A stretch of 64,000 bases of DNA from Paenibacillus taichungensis. Its GTDB lineage: Bacteria > Bacillota > Bacilli > Paenibacillales > Paenibacillaceae. The notes below the pieces were generated by a model, which worked only from the letters and a program-made list of their open reading frames with translations, did not search any database and was not told where the DNA came from. Every line of letters begins with the position of its first letter. Within the stretch, counting starts at the first letter, position 1. Made by a program: the position numbers and the translations under genes. Of the stretch, positions 25,862 through 35,251 are shown in pieces. Location: NCBI RefSeq assembly GCF_003287275.1, contig NZ_QEVW01000006.1, positions 124,001 to 188,000 on the forward strand, given 5' to 3'.

Positions 25862-27409
25862 CTAGGGCACTTTCTTGTACTCGGAAGGGGAGAAACCCGT
25901 GTATTTTTTGAACATTTTGCTAAAATACGGCCAATTGGAGCCAAAACCCGTCTGTTCGGCAAGCCAGGATACGGTACAGTTTCCGTCCTGCTCCAGCAGC
26001 TCCAATGCTCTTTGGATGCGGTAACTTAACACATAATTGGTGAATTTCTCACCTGTTACTTTTTTGAACATTTTACCAATGTAGTCCGGGTTCATATATA
26101 TTTCTCCGGCGATGGACTGGAGCGTCAGTGTTTCGTCCCTATAGCGCTTCTCTACGATCTGCTTCACACTGCCCACCATCTGTGATTGTCTGGAGCGGTG
26201 TTGTTCGTAGCGGCGCAGCGTAATTTCCTTGGCAACGGCAAGCAGAAACTGTTGAAAGGAATACAACGTGCTGGATTCAATCATACCTGGCAACTGGTCC
26301 ATATACCTTTTCATCTCGGTAGAACCGCTGAGCCGAATCATTTCCATAAATATTTGAATAAGATAGGACTTCGTTTGAGATATATCGTATCGCAAGTCAG
26401 CGAGCAGCTGAAACACTCTGTTCAACTCTGTTCCGGCTTCCTGCCAGTGTCCAGCCTTGATCGCCGTAGCCATCCGCTCTGGATCATATTCGAATTCAGG
26501 AAGAGTCCGCTCGCCTGGCGAGTAGACATCCCGCTCCATAATAAGACTGCCTTCACCGAGGTAAAAGCGGTAATTGAGATAGACTAGCGTCTGCATGTAC
26601 AATTGCCGTGCCTGTGGAAGATCTCCTGGTTCGCTAAGAGCAATGGTGAGATCATCATGATAGTATCGGGTAAATGTGGCGCGGATCTCATCAATATTAT
26701 GGAACAACTGCGGTTCAGACAACTTGTCCTCCATCATCAGTAACACATGACCTCCAACCGTGGTACTTAAGATCGAATTATGAAAAATATCCTCGGCGAT
26801 GTTCTTGACCGCGAACAAGTGCAAATACTCATGATCTCCCTCAATCTCTACCAACAGCAACCGCACACGCTGATCCTGAAATTGTACATCGAACAGCTCT
26901 CCAAAATACTTCCATTCCTTGACCCCGTAAGTTCTGTTAGTGACCAGCTCCTTAAGAAAATACTCCTTGGCATGCGGTAACACACGCTCCAGATTATATT
27001 GTATCGACTGTACAAAACGCTCCTGATCCGTCCACTCCCGCTTCTCACTAACCAGTTCACCAATGGCCTGTACGAGATGCTCCTCACTGCAGGGCTTGAG
27101 CAGATAATGCTTCACGCCATACTGCATCGCTGTCTTCGCATATTCGAATTCCGTGAACCCTGTGAGCAGGATAAACGAGACATCTGGATACTTCTCCGCC
27201 ACAGCTTCAACCAGCTGTAACCCATCCATTCCCGGCATGCGAATGTCCGAAATGATAATATCTGGACGCTGCTGTTCTATAAAAGATAACGCTTCCAATC
27301 CATCCTGCGCAATGCCGACCAGCTCTGTCCCCAATTGGGACCAGTTCACGACACTGGAGATCCCATCTGAGATGATAAATTCATCATCGACCAGCAATAT
27401 TTTGTACAT
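25862..27409 (-). CDS. YesN-type response regulator (receiver plus AraC HTH)
   Basis: 515 aa. The receiver domain has the acidic pair D8-D9, phospho-acceptor Asp55 in 'IIISDIRMPG', and 'LLKPCS'. A middle helical region is followed by a C-terminal AraC double helix-turn-helix ('IAGEIYMNPDYIGKMFKKVT', 'WPYFSKMFKKYTGFSPSEY'). Phosphorylated by the kinase at 20.2-22.0 kb, it should activate the lplB operon beside it. The start at ATG 27409 has GAGGGGG directly upstream. An in-frame upstream ATG at 27442 lies ahead of that site. Confidence 0.95.
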   Translation of the reverse strand: MYKILLVDDEFIISDGISSVVNWSQLGTELVGIAQDGLEALSFIEQQRPDIIISDIRMPGMDGLQLVEAVAEKYPDVSFILLTGFTEFEYAKTAMQYGVKHYLLKPCSEEHLVQAIGELVSEKREWTDQERFVQSIQYNLERVLPHAKEYFLKELVTNRTYGVKEWKYFGELFDVQFQDQRVRLLLVEIEGDHEYLHLFAVKNIAEDIFHNSILSTTVGGHVLLMMEDKLSEPQLFHNIDEIRATFTRYYHDDLTIALSEPGDLPQARQLYMQTLVYLNYRFYLGEGSLIMERDVYSPGERTLPEFEYDPERMATAIKAGHWQEAGTELNRVFQLLADLRYDISQTKSYLIQIFMEMIRLSGSTEMKRYMDQLPGMIESSTLYSFQQFLLAVAKEITLRRYEQHRSRQSQMVGSVKQIVEKRYRDETLTLQSIAGEIYMNPDYIGKMFKKVTGEKFTNYVLSYRIQRALELLEQDGNCTVSWLAEQTGFGSNWPYFSKMFKKYTGFSPSEYKKVP

Positions 27410-27590
27410 CGTCCCCCTCCTCCTGCCTTTAACCATATCCATTCTATTATATGAGCATTATGCACAAATGGAGGGCAGAACGTTGAATGACATGGGATTG
27501 AACTATAACAAGTCGGATTTCTGAACATGTGTATCACATGCGAAGTTATTGGCTACCGAATCATGGTCTATGTTGTTCTTGGTTCAAACC

Positions 27591-27626
27591 AAACAACCCC
27601 ACCCTGCCACAGGGTGAAGTTTGTTT
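27591..27626 (-). terminator. Probable terminator of the methyltransferase gene
   Basis: Near-perfect 16-bp stem AAACAAACTTCACCCTG / AGGGTGGGGTTGTTT with a four-base loop, 52 bases after the stop codon. The T-run is weak. Confidence 0.5.
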
Positions 27627-27677
27627 GCTGCTATGCAATTGCGGGCTATCTAGGTGACCCTATGTGCCCAGATCGAT

Positions 27678-28592
27678 TTATTTTTTTACCGCGTGAATAA
27701 AATGTATCGTTTCAAATGCCATCAGATGATCGGTTCGATCCTGGAAAAACTGTTCCTGAATCGCCTCCGGATTCAGATGCTCATAAATTAGCAACCCTGC
27801 TTCATCAAGCAAGGCTTCCATCTCCGCATAGGCGTACCCGGATTTCATCGGCTCACCGCCAGCCGCAGCCATCTGGACCATATGGTCCACGCGATTATAT
27901 ATGCCCTTCGTTTCAAAAAGATGCTCGTCAGCGTAGTCAAAAACAATTGAACTGCCGGACGGTAGGTTCGTAAACAACACTCGCAACAGCCGGGACAGGT
28001 CTTCTTTGGTCCAGTAAAAAGAGACGCCAAGTAGACTCAAAAAGGACTTCTCCCCACTTAACTCTTCGTCCAATAACGTTGGAAGAGAATCCTTATTGGT
28101 TAAATCCATGGCCACAAAGCGCAGATTCAATGGAACAGGCTGTTTTAAGGATGCCAGCCGACTGAGCTTGAATTGCTGTGTTGGCGGGGCGTCCACCTCA
28201 ATAATCCTCAGGCAATTCTTTAATTCCATATACCGCAGCGCAAACGTATCGAGACCGGCTCCAAGAATCACATATTGTGTGCTTCCCAGTGCCAGTTCAT
28301 GAAGCAGCACCCTTTCACAATATGCAGCACGGGCCAAGGGGGTTGGAGCAAGCTGGGTCTGTACAATCCACCTCAGTATTTTATCCGGGTCGTCCTTGAT
28401 CAGATGAGCCATGTCAGGGTTGAAAAAATGGATACCTTGAATCATATTCTCACGGATATCCGCAAACTCTTGAGGCGTGATAAGCTCTTTGGCTATATAA
28501 TCATCGAAAATAAGAGGTGTATCGTATTGGCAGTGATAGGCTCGGCCAAAAGCCGAAATCAAGGATGTGATGCTGGACTCACTTTGCTTCAT
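27678..28592 (-). CDS. Class I SAM-dependent methyltransferase (leucine carboxyl methyltransferase/PPM1 family)
   Basis: 304 aa. 'QYVILGAGLDTFALR' is the SAM-binding motif of the LCMT-type family, followed by 'IIEVDAPPTQQFK', 'FVAMDLTNKD' and 'SLLGVSFYWTKEDL'. Bacterial members methylate carboxyl or hydroxyl groups of small molecules, but the acceptor here is unknown. GGGAGG is six bases before ATG 28592, and a consensus promoter lies at 28675-28703. Monocistronic, with a terminator on its 3' side and no related neighbour. Confidence 0.88.
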   Translation of the reverse strand: MKQSESSITSLISAFGRAYHCQYDTPLIFDDYIAKELITPQEFADIRENMIQGIHFFNPDMAHLIKDDPDKILRWIVQTQLAPTPLARAAYCERVLLHELALGSTQYVILGAGLDTFALRYMELKNCLRIIEVDAPPTQQFKLSRLASLKQPVPLNLRFVAMDLTNKDSLPTLLDEELSGEKSFLSLLGVSFYWTKEDLSRLLRVLFTNLPSGSSIVFDYADEHLFETKGIYNRVDHMVQMAAAGGEPMKSGYAYAEMEALLDEAGLLIYEHLNPEAIQEQFFQDRTDHLMAFETIHFIHAVKK

Positions 28593-28674
28593 ATTTCATC
28601 CTCCCGTACAAACAAAAATAAGATTCCCCCTGGCCAGGAGAACCTTAGTATATACGGAATATTTTAATATGTAA

Positions 28675-28703
28675 ATTATAGCATAAAAACATTTTTTTGT
28701 CAA
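28675..28703 (-). promoter_or_regulatory. Consensus sigma-A promoter of the methyltransferase gene
   Basis: Minus strand TTGACA (28698-28703), exactly 17 bases, then TATAAT (28675-28680): a perfect match. The leader to the ATG is about 75 bases. Confidence 0.9.
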
Positions 28704-28801
28704 TCTAAAATTACAGAATGCTCCGACAGATTAAGTGGCTTTCTTTGCCCATCCACTCCAATCTGTCCTCTGCCTCCCTCACACCACTCAGCTCGCAAAG
28801 G

Positions 28802-30028
28802 CTAAGCGTCCAATCCGTACTCCTTCACTTCACGGTTGCGGTTCAGCACTGCATGCAGTACAAAACCAAGCACCGCAATAACCGCCGTGCCAGTTGCCAG
28901 CCACGCTACAGGGATCAATCCCTGTTTGTCGTACATGACCCCCATTGCATACGGTCCGATAACCCGTCCGACCGCACCAACCCCACCGGATATCCCGATG
29001 TAGAAGGGTGCCGATCTCCCTGCGTGCTCTGAGATGAATGCCGGGGTAGCAGGTGAGATCAGCATTTCCCCAAAGGTAGCCAGTACCATCGCAAGCACCA
29101 TCCCCGGATAGCTATACATGGAGATCATGACGATGTAAGCCATGCCATAGAACACGGCACTTGCAGTCATCTGAGCAGTCGATGTACGGGCCATCGTGCG
29201 CTTAACCCAGCTGGTAAAAGGTTGTCCTACAAAGATCAGCACCCCATTCAGGGTCCAGAGCAGACCGTACATTCTTTTCTCCATACCTTCGGAAATAATA
29301 TACGGAGACACACCCGTATTCCATATGGAATTACCGAACAGCAGGAACAGCACACCCAGGCTCATAAACAGATATAATCTGGTGTTGCCCAGCAGCGCCC
29401 AGACGCCCGGCCCATCGGGAACCGTTTTGCGCTTGGTCAGATGTACTTCGCCCTGATCCGGTTCTGCCCGCGACAGATAATACCAGAAGAAAATCGCAAA
29501 GCCGGCGGAGGTCACCCCGTTCAGTACAAAGCTGAGGTGATAGGAAAAGTCAGCCAGAAAACCACTGAGCGCTGTACCAATTGCCACACCGATATTGTTG
29601 GCGACATAGATCACATTGAACAATTCCCCGCGTCGCTCCGCAAACCGGAAGCCAATAAAGGCTTGAATCGCTGGTAACGACAATGAACTGAACAAGCCAA
29701 TCCAGCCCATGGCACATATAAATACAACCCAATACGCGCTAATCCACGGCAGAGCAAACAGCCCGACCGCATTTAACGCCAGCGATCCGATGATCAGCTT
29801 CTTGACGCCCACCCGGTGGTACAATGCACCGCCGAGCAGTTGCCCGAAGATACCTCCCAACGACTGGATCAGAATAACAAACCCCGCGTTCGCCATCGTG
29901 CGTCCAAGCTCGTCAAATACATACATCGTGGTCAGCGGCCACATCAAGGCACTACCTGTCGCATTGACCAAACTTGCCAGCAAAAATATTTTCACTTCTT
30001 TTGGATACGTATCCAGCCATCTCATCAT
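28802..30028 (-). CDS. MFS transporter, DHA1 drug-efflux type
   Basis: 408-aa twelve-helix major facilitator. The early 'TTMYVFDELGRTMANAGFVI' and loop 'QLLGGALYHRVGVKKLI' match motif A of proton-coupled multidrug antiporters (YttB-like). Near the C-terminus 'SPATPAFISEHA' is the family's second-half motif. Function as drug or metabolite efflux is family-based only. The start is set at ATG 30028 by AAGGAG ten bases upstream; upstream in-frame codons to 30118 lack a site. Flanking genes are unrelated. Confidence 0.88.
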   Translation of the reverse strand: MMRWLDTYPKEVKIFLLASLVNATGSALMWPLTTMYVFDELGRTMANAGFVILIQSLGGIFGQLLGGALYHRVGVKKLIIGSLALNAVGLFALPWISAYWVVFICAMGWIGLFSSLSLPAIQAFIGFRFAERRGELFNVIYVANNIGVAIGTALSGFLADFSYHLSFVLNGVTSAGFAIFFWYYLSRAEPDQGEVHLTKRKTVPDGPGVWALLGNTRLYLFMSLGVLFLLFGNSIWNTGVSPYIISEGMEKRMYGLLWTLNGVLIFVGQPFTSWVKRTMARTSTAQMTASAVFYGMAYIVMISMYSYPGMVLAMVLATFGEMLISPATPAFISEHAGRSAPFYIGISGGVGAVGRVIGPYAMGVMYDKQGLIPVAWLATGTAVIAVLGFVLHAVLNRNREVKEYGLDA

Positions 30029-30219
30029 GTTGTTTATTCTCCTTAGTACCTTCAAAAAGCATATTGCCATAAAAAATAGACCCTTGCCCTGACGGCATAT
30101 AGCCAGAGCGAAGGCCACTTGAATTTAGAAATTTGAATTCTGAATCTTGCTCTTTATCATTCTGCTTACGATCTATCCATTGTTCATCTTACCTGAAAAG
30201 ATCCGATCTGCAAGCACAT

Positions 30220-32283
30220 TCATTGACGCTTCACTTCGACAGTGGCCGAGAAGAATGTTGCTCCGTTCCCCATGTCGGACAGACGATTGGACGTGAGCGA
30301 GTTCGCCCGCTGTTTCTTGCCATTACCATCCCACCATAAGCCTTGACTGATCACCGTTCCTGGCAGCATGGATTCACTCACCTTGGCAGTTAGTTCAATC
30401 CGGCCACGGTCGTTCCATACGACCACCGCATCCCCGTCTTCCACCTGTCTGCGGACGGCGTCCTCCGGGTGCATTTGCAACAATGGCATCTTCTCCAAAC
30501 GTTGATGTTTGGCCGAATTGGCAAAGGTGGAATTCAGGAAATTATGATTTGGCGGCGACAAAAACATCAGCGGATAAACATCAGCAGGTCCAGCCGGTTT
30601 TTCCCCGTCATACCCCTCAACGAGAGCACTGTAAGTAGGCAACGGCGGCAATCCCTTCTGTGCCATCGTTTCCGAATACAGTTCAATTTTCCCCGAAGGC
30701 GTAGGCAGCTGATCCAAATAGGAGTCATGTGCAGACATATCCAGCTTGACGAAGTGATGCTGCTTCAGCCCCTCCAAGGTTACTCCGTTCATGTAGGGAT
30801 TGCCCGTATCCTGAAGTGCTTCCTCGATCATCTGTTCCGGCGTCTCCCCGAAAATCTCCGGGTCATACCCCATCGCCTGTCCAAGCAAAGAGAACAATTC
30901 AACATTACTCTTGCTCTCACCCAAAGGCGCAATGACTGGCTCTTGCAAATGAACATACTGATGCCAGTAGGACGTATACAGATCGGTCGTTTCAAATGAA
31001 GACGTCGCAGGCAGCACAATATCCGCATATTTCGCCGTATCCGTCATGAACAGGTCATGAACAACCGTGAACAGATCCTCCCGTGCAAAACCTCGCTCCA
31101 CCCGCTCGGTATCCGGTGCCACCACCAGTGGATTGCTGCAGTAGACCATCAACGCCCGGATCGGCTGCTCCGCTTCCAGCAGCGCTTCGCCAATCCGGTT
31201 CATATTCACCACACGTGGCTTCGGGTTCAGCCGCAGCTCTGGACGCTCCAGTGCATCGCTATTTGTACTCGCGTAGCTGTTGGTACGAATAGCGCCACCG
31301 CCGCGCTTCAGCCACTGCCCTGTAATCGCAGGTAGGCAGGCTACGCTGCGTACGTTCATACCGCCATTGTCGTGATGCTGGAGGCCATTGCCAATATGAA
31401 TATGGGCTGCCTGTGCGTTGCCATACAGCTCAGCGAGCTTCACGATGTCCGCTTCCGGTACACCTGTAATACGTGCAACACGCTCAGGGGTGTAGCTGCT
31501 GACATGATCACGCAGTGCCTCATGGCCGACGGTATATTTTTGCATAAAAGCCTCATCCGTCAGGCCCTGCTCGAACAGCACATGCATTAATCCGAGTGCC
31601 AGTGCGCTGTCTGTACCCGGGTAAAGTGGAATGAACCAGTCCCCCCATTGGGCGGTCCGATTGCGATGGACATCAATAACGACGATTTGGGCGCCCTTTT
31701 TGCGGGCTTTCTCAGCCAGAACAACCTGATGCATATTCGTGCTGACGATGTTGCCTCCCCACACCAGAATGACATCCGCATGCTCCGTATCCTCGGGCAA
31801 CGTTCCCCGGTTCGCACCCATCGTATATTTCCACCCGGTATTTCCCGCTGCATTACAGATGGTCTGTTCCAGCATGCTCGCACCTAGTGCATTAAAAAAT
31901 CGACGGTCCATACCATCCACACCAAGAATGCCCATGTTTCCATAGAAGCTGTATGGCAGGATGCTCTCCGCTCCGTAGGTATCCGCCAGTGAACTGAATT
32001 TTGCTGTAATCTCGCCGATGGCTTCATCCCAACTGATTCGTTCGAACTGGCCTTCGCCCTTGGCTCCGATGCGTCGCATCGGATATCGCAGCCGCTCGGG
32101 GTGATACACCCGCTCCGTCATATTTCGGACTTTGTTACAGATGGCGCCTTTTGTAATCGGATGGTCCGGATTGCCCGCTACCTTCACGATCTTACCGCTC
32201 TCCTTATGAAGCAGTAGGCCGCAAGTATCCGGACAATCGAGCGGGCAAACCGCCGGAAATACGCCATTCTCCTGATCGATCAT
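30220..32283 (-). CDS. Molybdopterin oxidoreductase (FdhA/YoaE-like)
   Basis: 687-aa catalytic subunit of the DMSO-reductase superfamily. The N-terminal C13-x3-C17-x3-C21-x27-C49 binds a [4Fe-4S] cluster. The body carries the bis-MGD fold ('ISWDEAIGEI', 'VWGGNIVSTN', 'LYPGTDSALALGLMHVLFEQ', 'SNPLVVAPDTERVERGF') and a C-terminal molydopterin-binding domain ('LMFLSPPNHNFLNSTFANS'). No twin-arginine signal, so it is cytoplasmic. Substrate unknown; formate is a guess from the adjacent formate/nitrite channel. ATG 32283 is nine bases from GGGGGAGG. Its long 5' region (32284-32761) holds three hairpins. MobA at 1.1-1.7 kb would finish its cofactor. Confidence 0.9.
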   Translation of the reverse strand: MIDQENGVFPAVCPLDCPDTCGLLLHKESGKIVKVAGNPDHPITKGAICNKVRNMTERVYHPERLRYPMRRIGAKGEGQFERISWDEAIGEITAKFSSLADTYGAESILPYSFYGNMGILGVDGMDRRFFNALGASMLEQTICNAAGNTGWKYTMGANRGTLPEDTEHADVILVWGGNIVSTNMHQVVLAEKARKKGAQIVVIDVHRNRTAQWGDWFIPLYPGTDSALALGLMHVLFEQGLTDEAFMQKYTVGHEALRDHVSSYTPERVARITGVPEADIVKLAELYGNAQAAHIHIGNGLQHHDNGGMNVRSVACLPAITGQWLKRGGGAIRTNSYASTNSDALERPELRLNPKPRVVNMNRIGEALLEAEQPIRALMVYCSNPLVVAPDTERVERGFAREDLFTVVHDLFMTDTAKYADIVLPATSSFETTDLYTSYWHQYVHLQEPVIAPLGESKSNVELFSLLGQAMGYDPEIFGETPEQMIEEALQDTGNPYMNGVTLEGLKQHHFVKLDMSAHDSYLDQLPTPSGKIELYSETMAQKGLPPLPTYSALVEGYDGEKPAGPADVYPLMFLSPPNHNFLNSTFANSAKHQRLEKMPLLQMHPEDAVRRQVEDGDAVVVWNDRGRIELTAKVSESMLPGTVISQGLWWDGNGKKQRANSLTSNRLSDMGNGATFFSATVEVKRQ

Positions 32284-32435
32284 ATACAAGTTCCTCCCCC
32301 TTCAAAGCTATCCTCATATCATATCTTCTTCATGGTAATCGCGTAAAGAGAACAGTCCCTTTTCACCGCCACAACCGCTCCAATTTTTTTCAAAAAAACT
32401 TTTCTCCCCTTGATTCAATCTCAAAATTCAGGGGT

Positions 32436-32486
32436 AAATTAAAAATAAGGCATTAGGCTAGTGTTTCCCCACTTCCTCCTCATGCC
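32436..32486 (-). terminator. Hairpin H3: terminator-like structure upstream of molybdopterin oxidoreductase
   Basis: On the minus strand GGCAT (32482-32486) pairs with ATGCC (32449-32453) and inner AGTG with CACT, followed by TTATTTTTAATTT. It lies 150 bases before the oxidoreductase start, so it could end leader transcription (attenuation) or end transcripts from the channel gene. Confidence 0.5.
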
Positions 32487-32505
32487 ATATCATGGACCAC
32501 TCCCG

Positions 32506-32556
32506 AAATTCGCCATGAACAGGTTTCGTTCCCCCGAACCTTGTCATGGCGAATTT
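32506..32556 (-). repeat. Hairpin H2: perfect 13-bp inverted repeat
   Basis: AAATTCGCCATGA (32506-32518) and TCATGGCGAATTT (32544-32556) pair perfectly around a loop that can itself pair (CAGGTTTCG / CGAACCTTG). It sits between the formate/nitrite channel gene and the oxidoreductase gene. Confidence 0.65.
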
Positions 32557-32580
32557 ATTTTGCGTAGAAATGTGTATATC

Positions 32581-32658
32581 AAAAAAAGCGATTCCCTCTC
32601 TTGTGGTCAAAGCCAGCACAGGACAGCCGCCGCCATGACTTGAACGAGATTAGAATCG
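32581..32658 (-). ncRNA. Hairpin H1: structured RNA with terminal T-run, downstream of the formate/nitrite channel
   Basis: On the minus strand GCGATTC-TAA-TCTC pairs with GAGA-GG-GAATCGC around a 43-base interior that can form a second stem (GTTCAAG / CTTTGAC), followed by seven T. It works as an intrinsic terminator for the channel gene about 100 bases after its stop. The elaborate interior is unusual for a simple terminator, and I do not recognise the RNA class. Confidence 0.5.
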
Positions 32659-32761
32659 CCAGTTCTGTTACTATTTTGTTTAACTTCTCTGTCTAACTTC
32701 GCACTCGTCTTTGCAGCTTACCGGGGTTGTAACGCTAACTCGGTTACTCGACAAAATGCCG

Positions 32762-33616
32762 CTACGCCTGCTTGCTCCACATCGGTCTGCCTTCCGTCTC
32801 CACAGGCTGGGCCACCGCCATGGCCACCTCAGGCTTCACTTCCGGCTCATGCTTGCGCAGGTACACCATCCAGTAGGCAGCCGCCACAAACAGCGCTCCT
32901 CCCGTCAGGTTGCCAAGCCATACCGGAATGAAATTCATGATGTATTGCCCCCACGAATAATGTCCTTCGAAGATCGCAGCAGGAATCAGGAACATGTTGG
33001 CGACAACGTGCTGGAATCCAATAGCCACAAAGGCCATCGTTGGGAACCAGATGCCCAGTACCTTGCCACTCATCGTATCCGATGCATAGGACAGCCATAC
33101 TGCGAGAGCTACCAGCCAGTTACACCCGATCCCGGATATAAAAGCCTGAAGGAAGCTGTCGTCCAGCTTGTGTCCAGCCATATCGACGACTTTGGCCAAA
33201 TAGGCACCCTCTGCCGTCAGACCAAGAACATGACCAAACGCATAGGCCACAAAAAGCGCCCCAAGGAAATTACCTATTGTTACTAAGATGAGATTCTTCA
33301 ACATGCTGCCTGCGGACAGTTTGCGTGCAATCGTCGCAAGCGGGACGGCCATCATATTGCCTGTCAGCAGTTCCCCGCCGCCAATCAGCACCAATATTAA
33401 ACCTACCGGGAACACTGCTGCACCAATCAGATTAACCATGCTGCCCCACTCGGCCGGAGCAGAAGCAATAACCCGAATATCCAGCAGAAATCCGAGTGCA
33501 ATAAAAGCACCTGCCAGAAAACTGAGTATCAATACGGAGGACACCGGATTTTGAGCTTTCTTCATCCCCGTATGCGCCGTATATTGTGCAACCTCAAGAG
33601 GTGTTTTTGCTGCCAT
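32762..33616 (-). CDS. Formate/nitrite channel (FNT family, YwcJ/FdhC-like)
   Basis: 284-aa membrane protein with six hydrophobic helices. 'GGGELLTGNMM' and 'GCNWLVALAVWLSYAS' are the FNT half-helix motifs, and 'GFQHVVANMF' carries the conserved pore histidine. It passes formate or nitrite across the cytoplasmic membrane as a pentamer. ATG 33616 follows AAGGAGAGG; the upstream in-frame start (33634) overlaps it. A Rex/FNR-like palindrome lies 88 bases upstream (33704-33721). Bacillus subtilis ywcJ belongs to the Rex regulon, so redox control fits. Confidence 0.92.
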   Translation of the reverse strand: MAAKTPLEVAQYTAHTGMKKAQNPVSSVLILSFLAGAFIALGFLLDIRVIASAPAEWGSMVNLIGAAVFPVGLILVLIGGGELLTGNMMAVPLATIARKLSAGSMLKNLILVTIGNFLGALFVAYAFGHVLGLTAEGAYLAKVVDMAGHKLDDSFLQAFISGIGCNWLVALAVWLSYASDTMSGKVLGIWFPTMAFVAIGFQHVVANMFLIPAAIFEGHYSWGQYIMNFIPVWLGNLTGGALFVAAAYWMVYLRKHEPEVKPEVAMAVAQPVETEGRPMWSKQA

Positions 33617-33703
33617 AACGATCCTCTCCTTCACAGTTCATGAACATCATAATTCAACTTGTTTGGTTGATAAGTTCATTGTATCGCGAAGGTTTCAAGA
33701 GGT

Positions 33704-33721
33704 TTGTTACTTTTATCACAA
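33704..33721 (-). promoter_or_regulatory. Rex/FNR-like operator upstream of formate/nitrite channel
   Basis: TTGTTACTTTTATCACAA fits the TTGTGAA-N4-TTCACAA Rex palindrome with changes in one half. The same geometry (TGTGA-N6-TCACA) also suits FNR/CRP proteins. Confidence 0.6.
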
Positions 33722-33779
33722 AGTCTGAAAACTACATTTTAATATTTCCATTGTATCTTAATTGATGTGCATAAAAAGC

Positions 33780-33816
33780 AAAAAAAGAACTACCGCATAA
33801 TGAATGCGGCAGTTCT
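33780..33816 (-). terminator. Terminator of NADH oxidase gene
   Basis: Minus-strand stem AGAACTGCCGCAT / ATGCGGTAGTTCT with a five-base loop and a run of seven T, 18 bases after the stop. Confidence 0.9.
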
Positions 33817-33833
33817 CAGATCTTTCGTTACGT

Positions 33834-35195
33834 TTATACCATCGCTGGTGTTTTTAATTCTACTGAAGGCAACGCCTGAAGACCAGCCGAGTTCAGGAAG
33901 TTCCACGGTTTGTTGTAGTGTGGCTGGAAGAAGAAGTCGATGAAGGCCAGCTCATCTACCGTCATGTTGTTCTGGATGCAGACAGAGATCGTATTGATCG
34001 ACTGTGTCAGATCAGCCTGTGACATGACCTGCGCACCAACGATGCGGCGCGTAGCCTGTTCATAGATTACTTTAAGCAGCAGCTTCTCTGCCGTTGGCAT
34101 GAACTCTGGACGGTAAGCATCTTCAAGCGTTACAGCCTCAACCACCAGGCCCTCATCCGCAGCAGATGTTTCCGTCAGGCCTGTACCTGCTATATTTTGC
34201 TCATAAATTTTAATACCTGATGTGCCTTGTGTACCCATGTACGGTGTCGTAGGACGAACCAGGTTCCGCGCTACGAGTGTACCCATCCGCACGGCGTTGG
34301 TGGCCAGTGGAATGTACGCAGCCTTGCCGGTTGGGTTGTAATGAATTGCACAGCTGTCTCCAGCAGCGAAGACGTCTTTTTGGCTGGTTTGCATATATTT
34401 ATCCACGATGATTGCGCCGTTCGGCAGCATATCCACTTGGCCTTTGAGCAGCTCGGTATTTGGACGGAAACCAATGCACAGAATAACGAGGTCTGTATCG
34501 AACTCTCCTTTGGATGTAATGACCTTGTTCACTTTGCCATTCTCTCCGGTAAATTTCTGTACAGTTTGGCCCAGTGCCAGCTTGATGCCGTGTCCAGTCA
34601 ACGTCTCTTCAATGGCATCCGTGAACTCGGGGTCGAGATATTTGTTCAAAATCCGGTCCACACTATCGATCAGCGTAACTTCCTTGCCGTTCATTTGGAA
34701 AGCCTCTACCAGCTCGATACCGATATATCCTGCTCCTACCACGGTAATGCGTTTGGCATGTTTGGCTTTCTCAATAATCGTGTTGGAATGGTTGTAGTTT
34801 TTGCAAAGTAAAATGTTGTCCATCTCGATGCCTTCCAGTTTCGGTACGACAGGCCATGAACCCGTGGTCACGATCAGCTTGTCGAAGGTATCTTCGAATT
34901 CTTCCCCAGTTTTCAAGTTTTTAGCCTGAAGTTTGTGACCCGCAGCATCTACTGACGTCACTTCATGAAGCATTTTGGTAACGACACCGAGCTCGGCCAG
35001 TTGGTTTGGCGAAGAATAGAACAGTCCGTCTGGATCTTTCACGACGCCACCTACATAAAGCGCAATGCCACATGATAAGAAGGAGATGTTGTCATTGCGC
35101 TCATACACTGTAATGGTAGCATCCGGGTACAATTTGGCGGTGTTAACGATGGCTGCGGTTCCTGCGTGTGTACATCCGATAACTGCGATTTTCAT
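33834..35195 (-). CDS. nox: NADH oxidase / NADH peroxidase family flavoprotein
   Basis: 453-aa FAD enzyme of the class III pyridine-nucleotide-disulfide oxidoreductases. The N-terminal dinucleotide loop is 'VIGCTHAGTAA'. Redox-active Cys42 in 'SFLSCGIALYVGG' is at exactly the position of the cysteine-sulfenic acid of enterococcal NADH peroxidase and water-forming NADH oxidase. 'TVVGAGYIGIE' is the NADH-binding loop and 'VFAAGDSCAIHY' binds FAD. It should reduce O2 to water (or peroxide) with NADH; a CoA-disulfide reductase activity is a minor alternative. ATG 35195 has AAGGGGG upstream. The promoter carries three Rex/FNR-like operators, pointing to control by NADH or oxygen status. Confidence 0.92.
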   Translation of the reverse strand: MKIAVIGCTHAGTAAIVNTAKLYPDATITVYERNDNISFLSCGIALYVGGVVKDPDGLFYSSPNQLAELGVVTKMLHEVTSVDAAGHKLQAKNLKTGEEFEDTFDKLIVTTGSWPVVPKLEGIEMDNILLCKNYNHSNTIIEKAKHAKRITVVGAGYIGIELVEAFQMNGKEVTLIDSVDRILNKYLDPEFTDAIEETLTGHGIKLALGQTVQKFTGENGKVNKVITSKGEFDTDLVILCIGFRPNTELLKGQVDMLPNGAIIVDKYMQTSQKDVFAAGDSCAIHYNPTGKAAYIPLATNAVRMGTLVARNLVRPTTPYMGTQGTSGIKIYEQNIAGTGLTETSAADEGLVVEAVTLEDAYRPEFMPTAEKLLLKVIYEQATRRIVGAQVMSQADLTQSINTISVCIQNNMTVDELAFIDFFFQPHYNKPWNFLNSAGLQALPSVELKTPAMV

Positions 35196-35251
35196 GATAA
35201 GGTTCCCCCTTGGAGTATATAATAAAAAAATTGAATATAACGTCATTGTGT

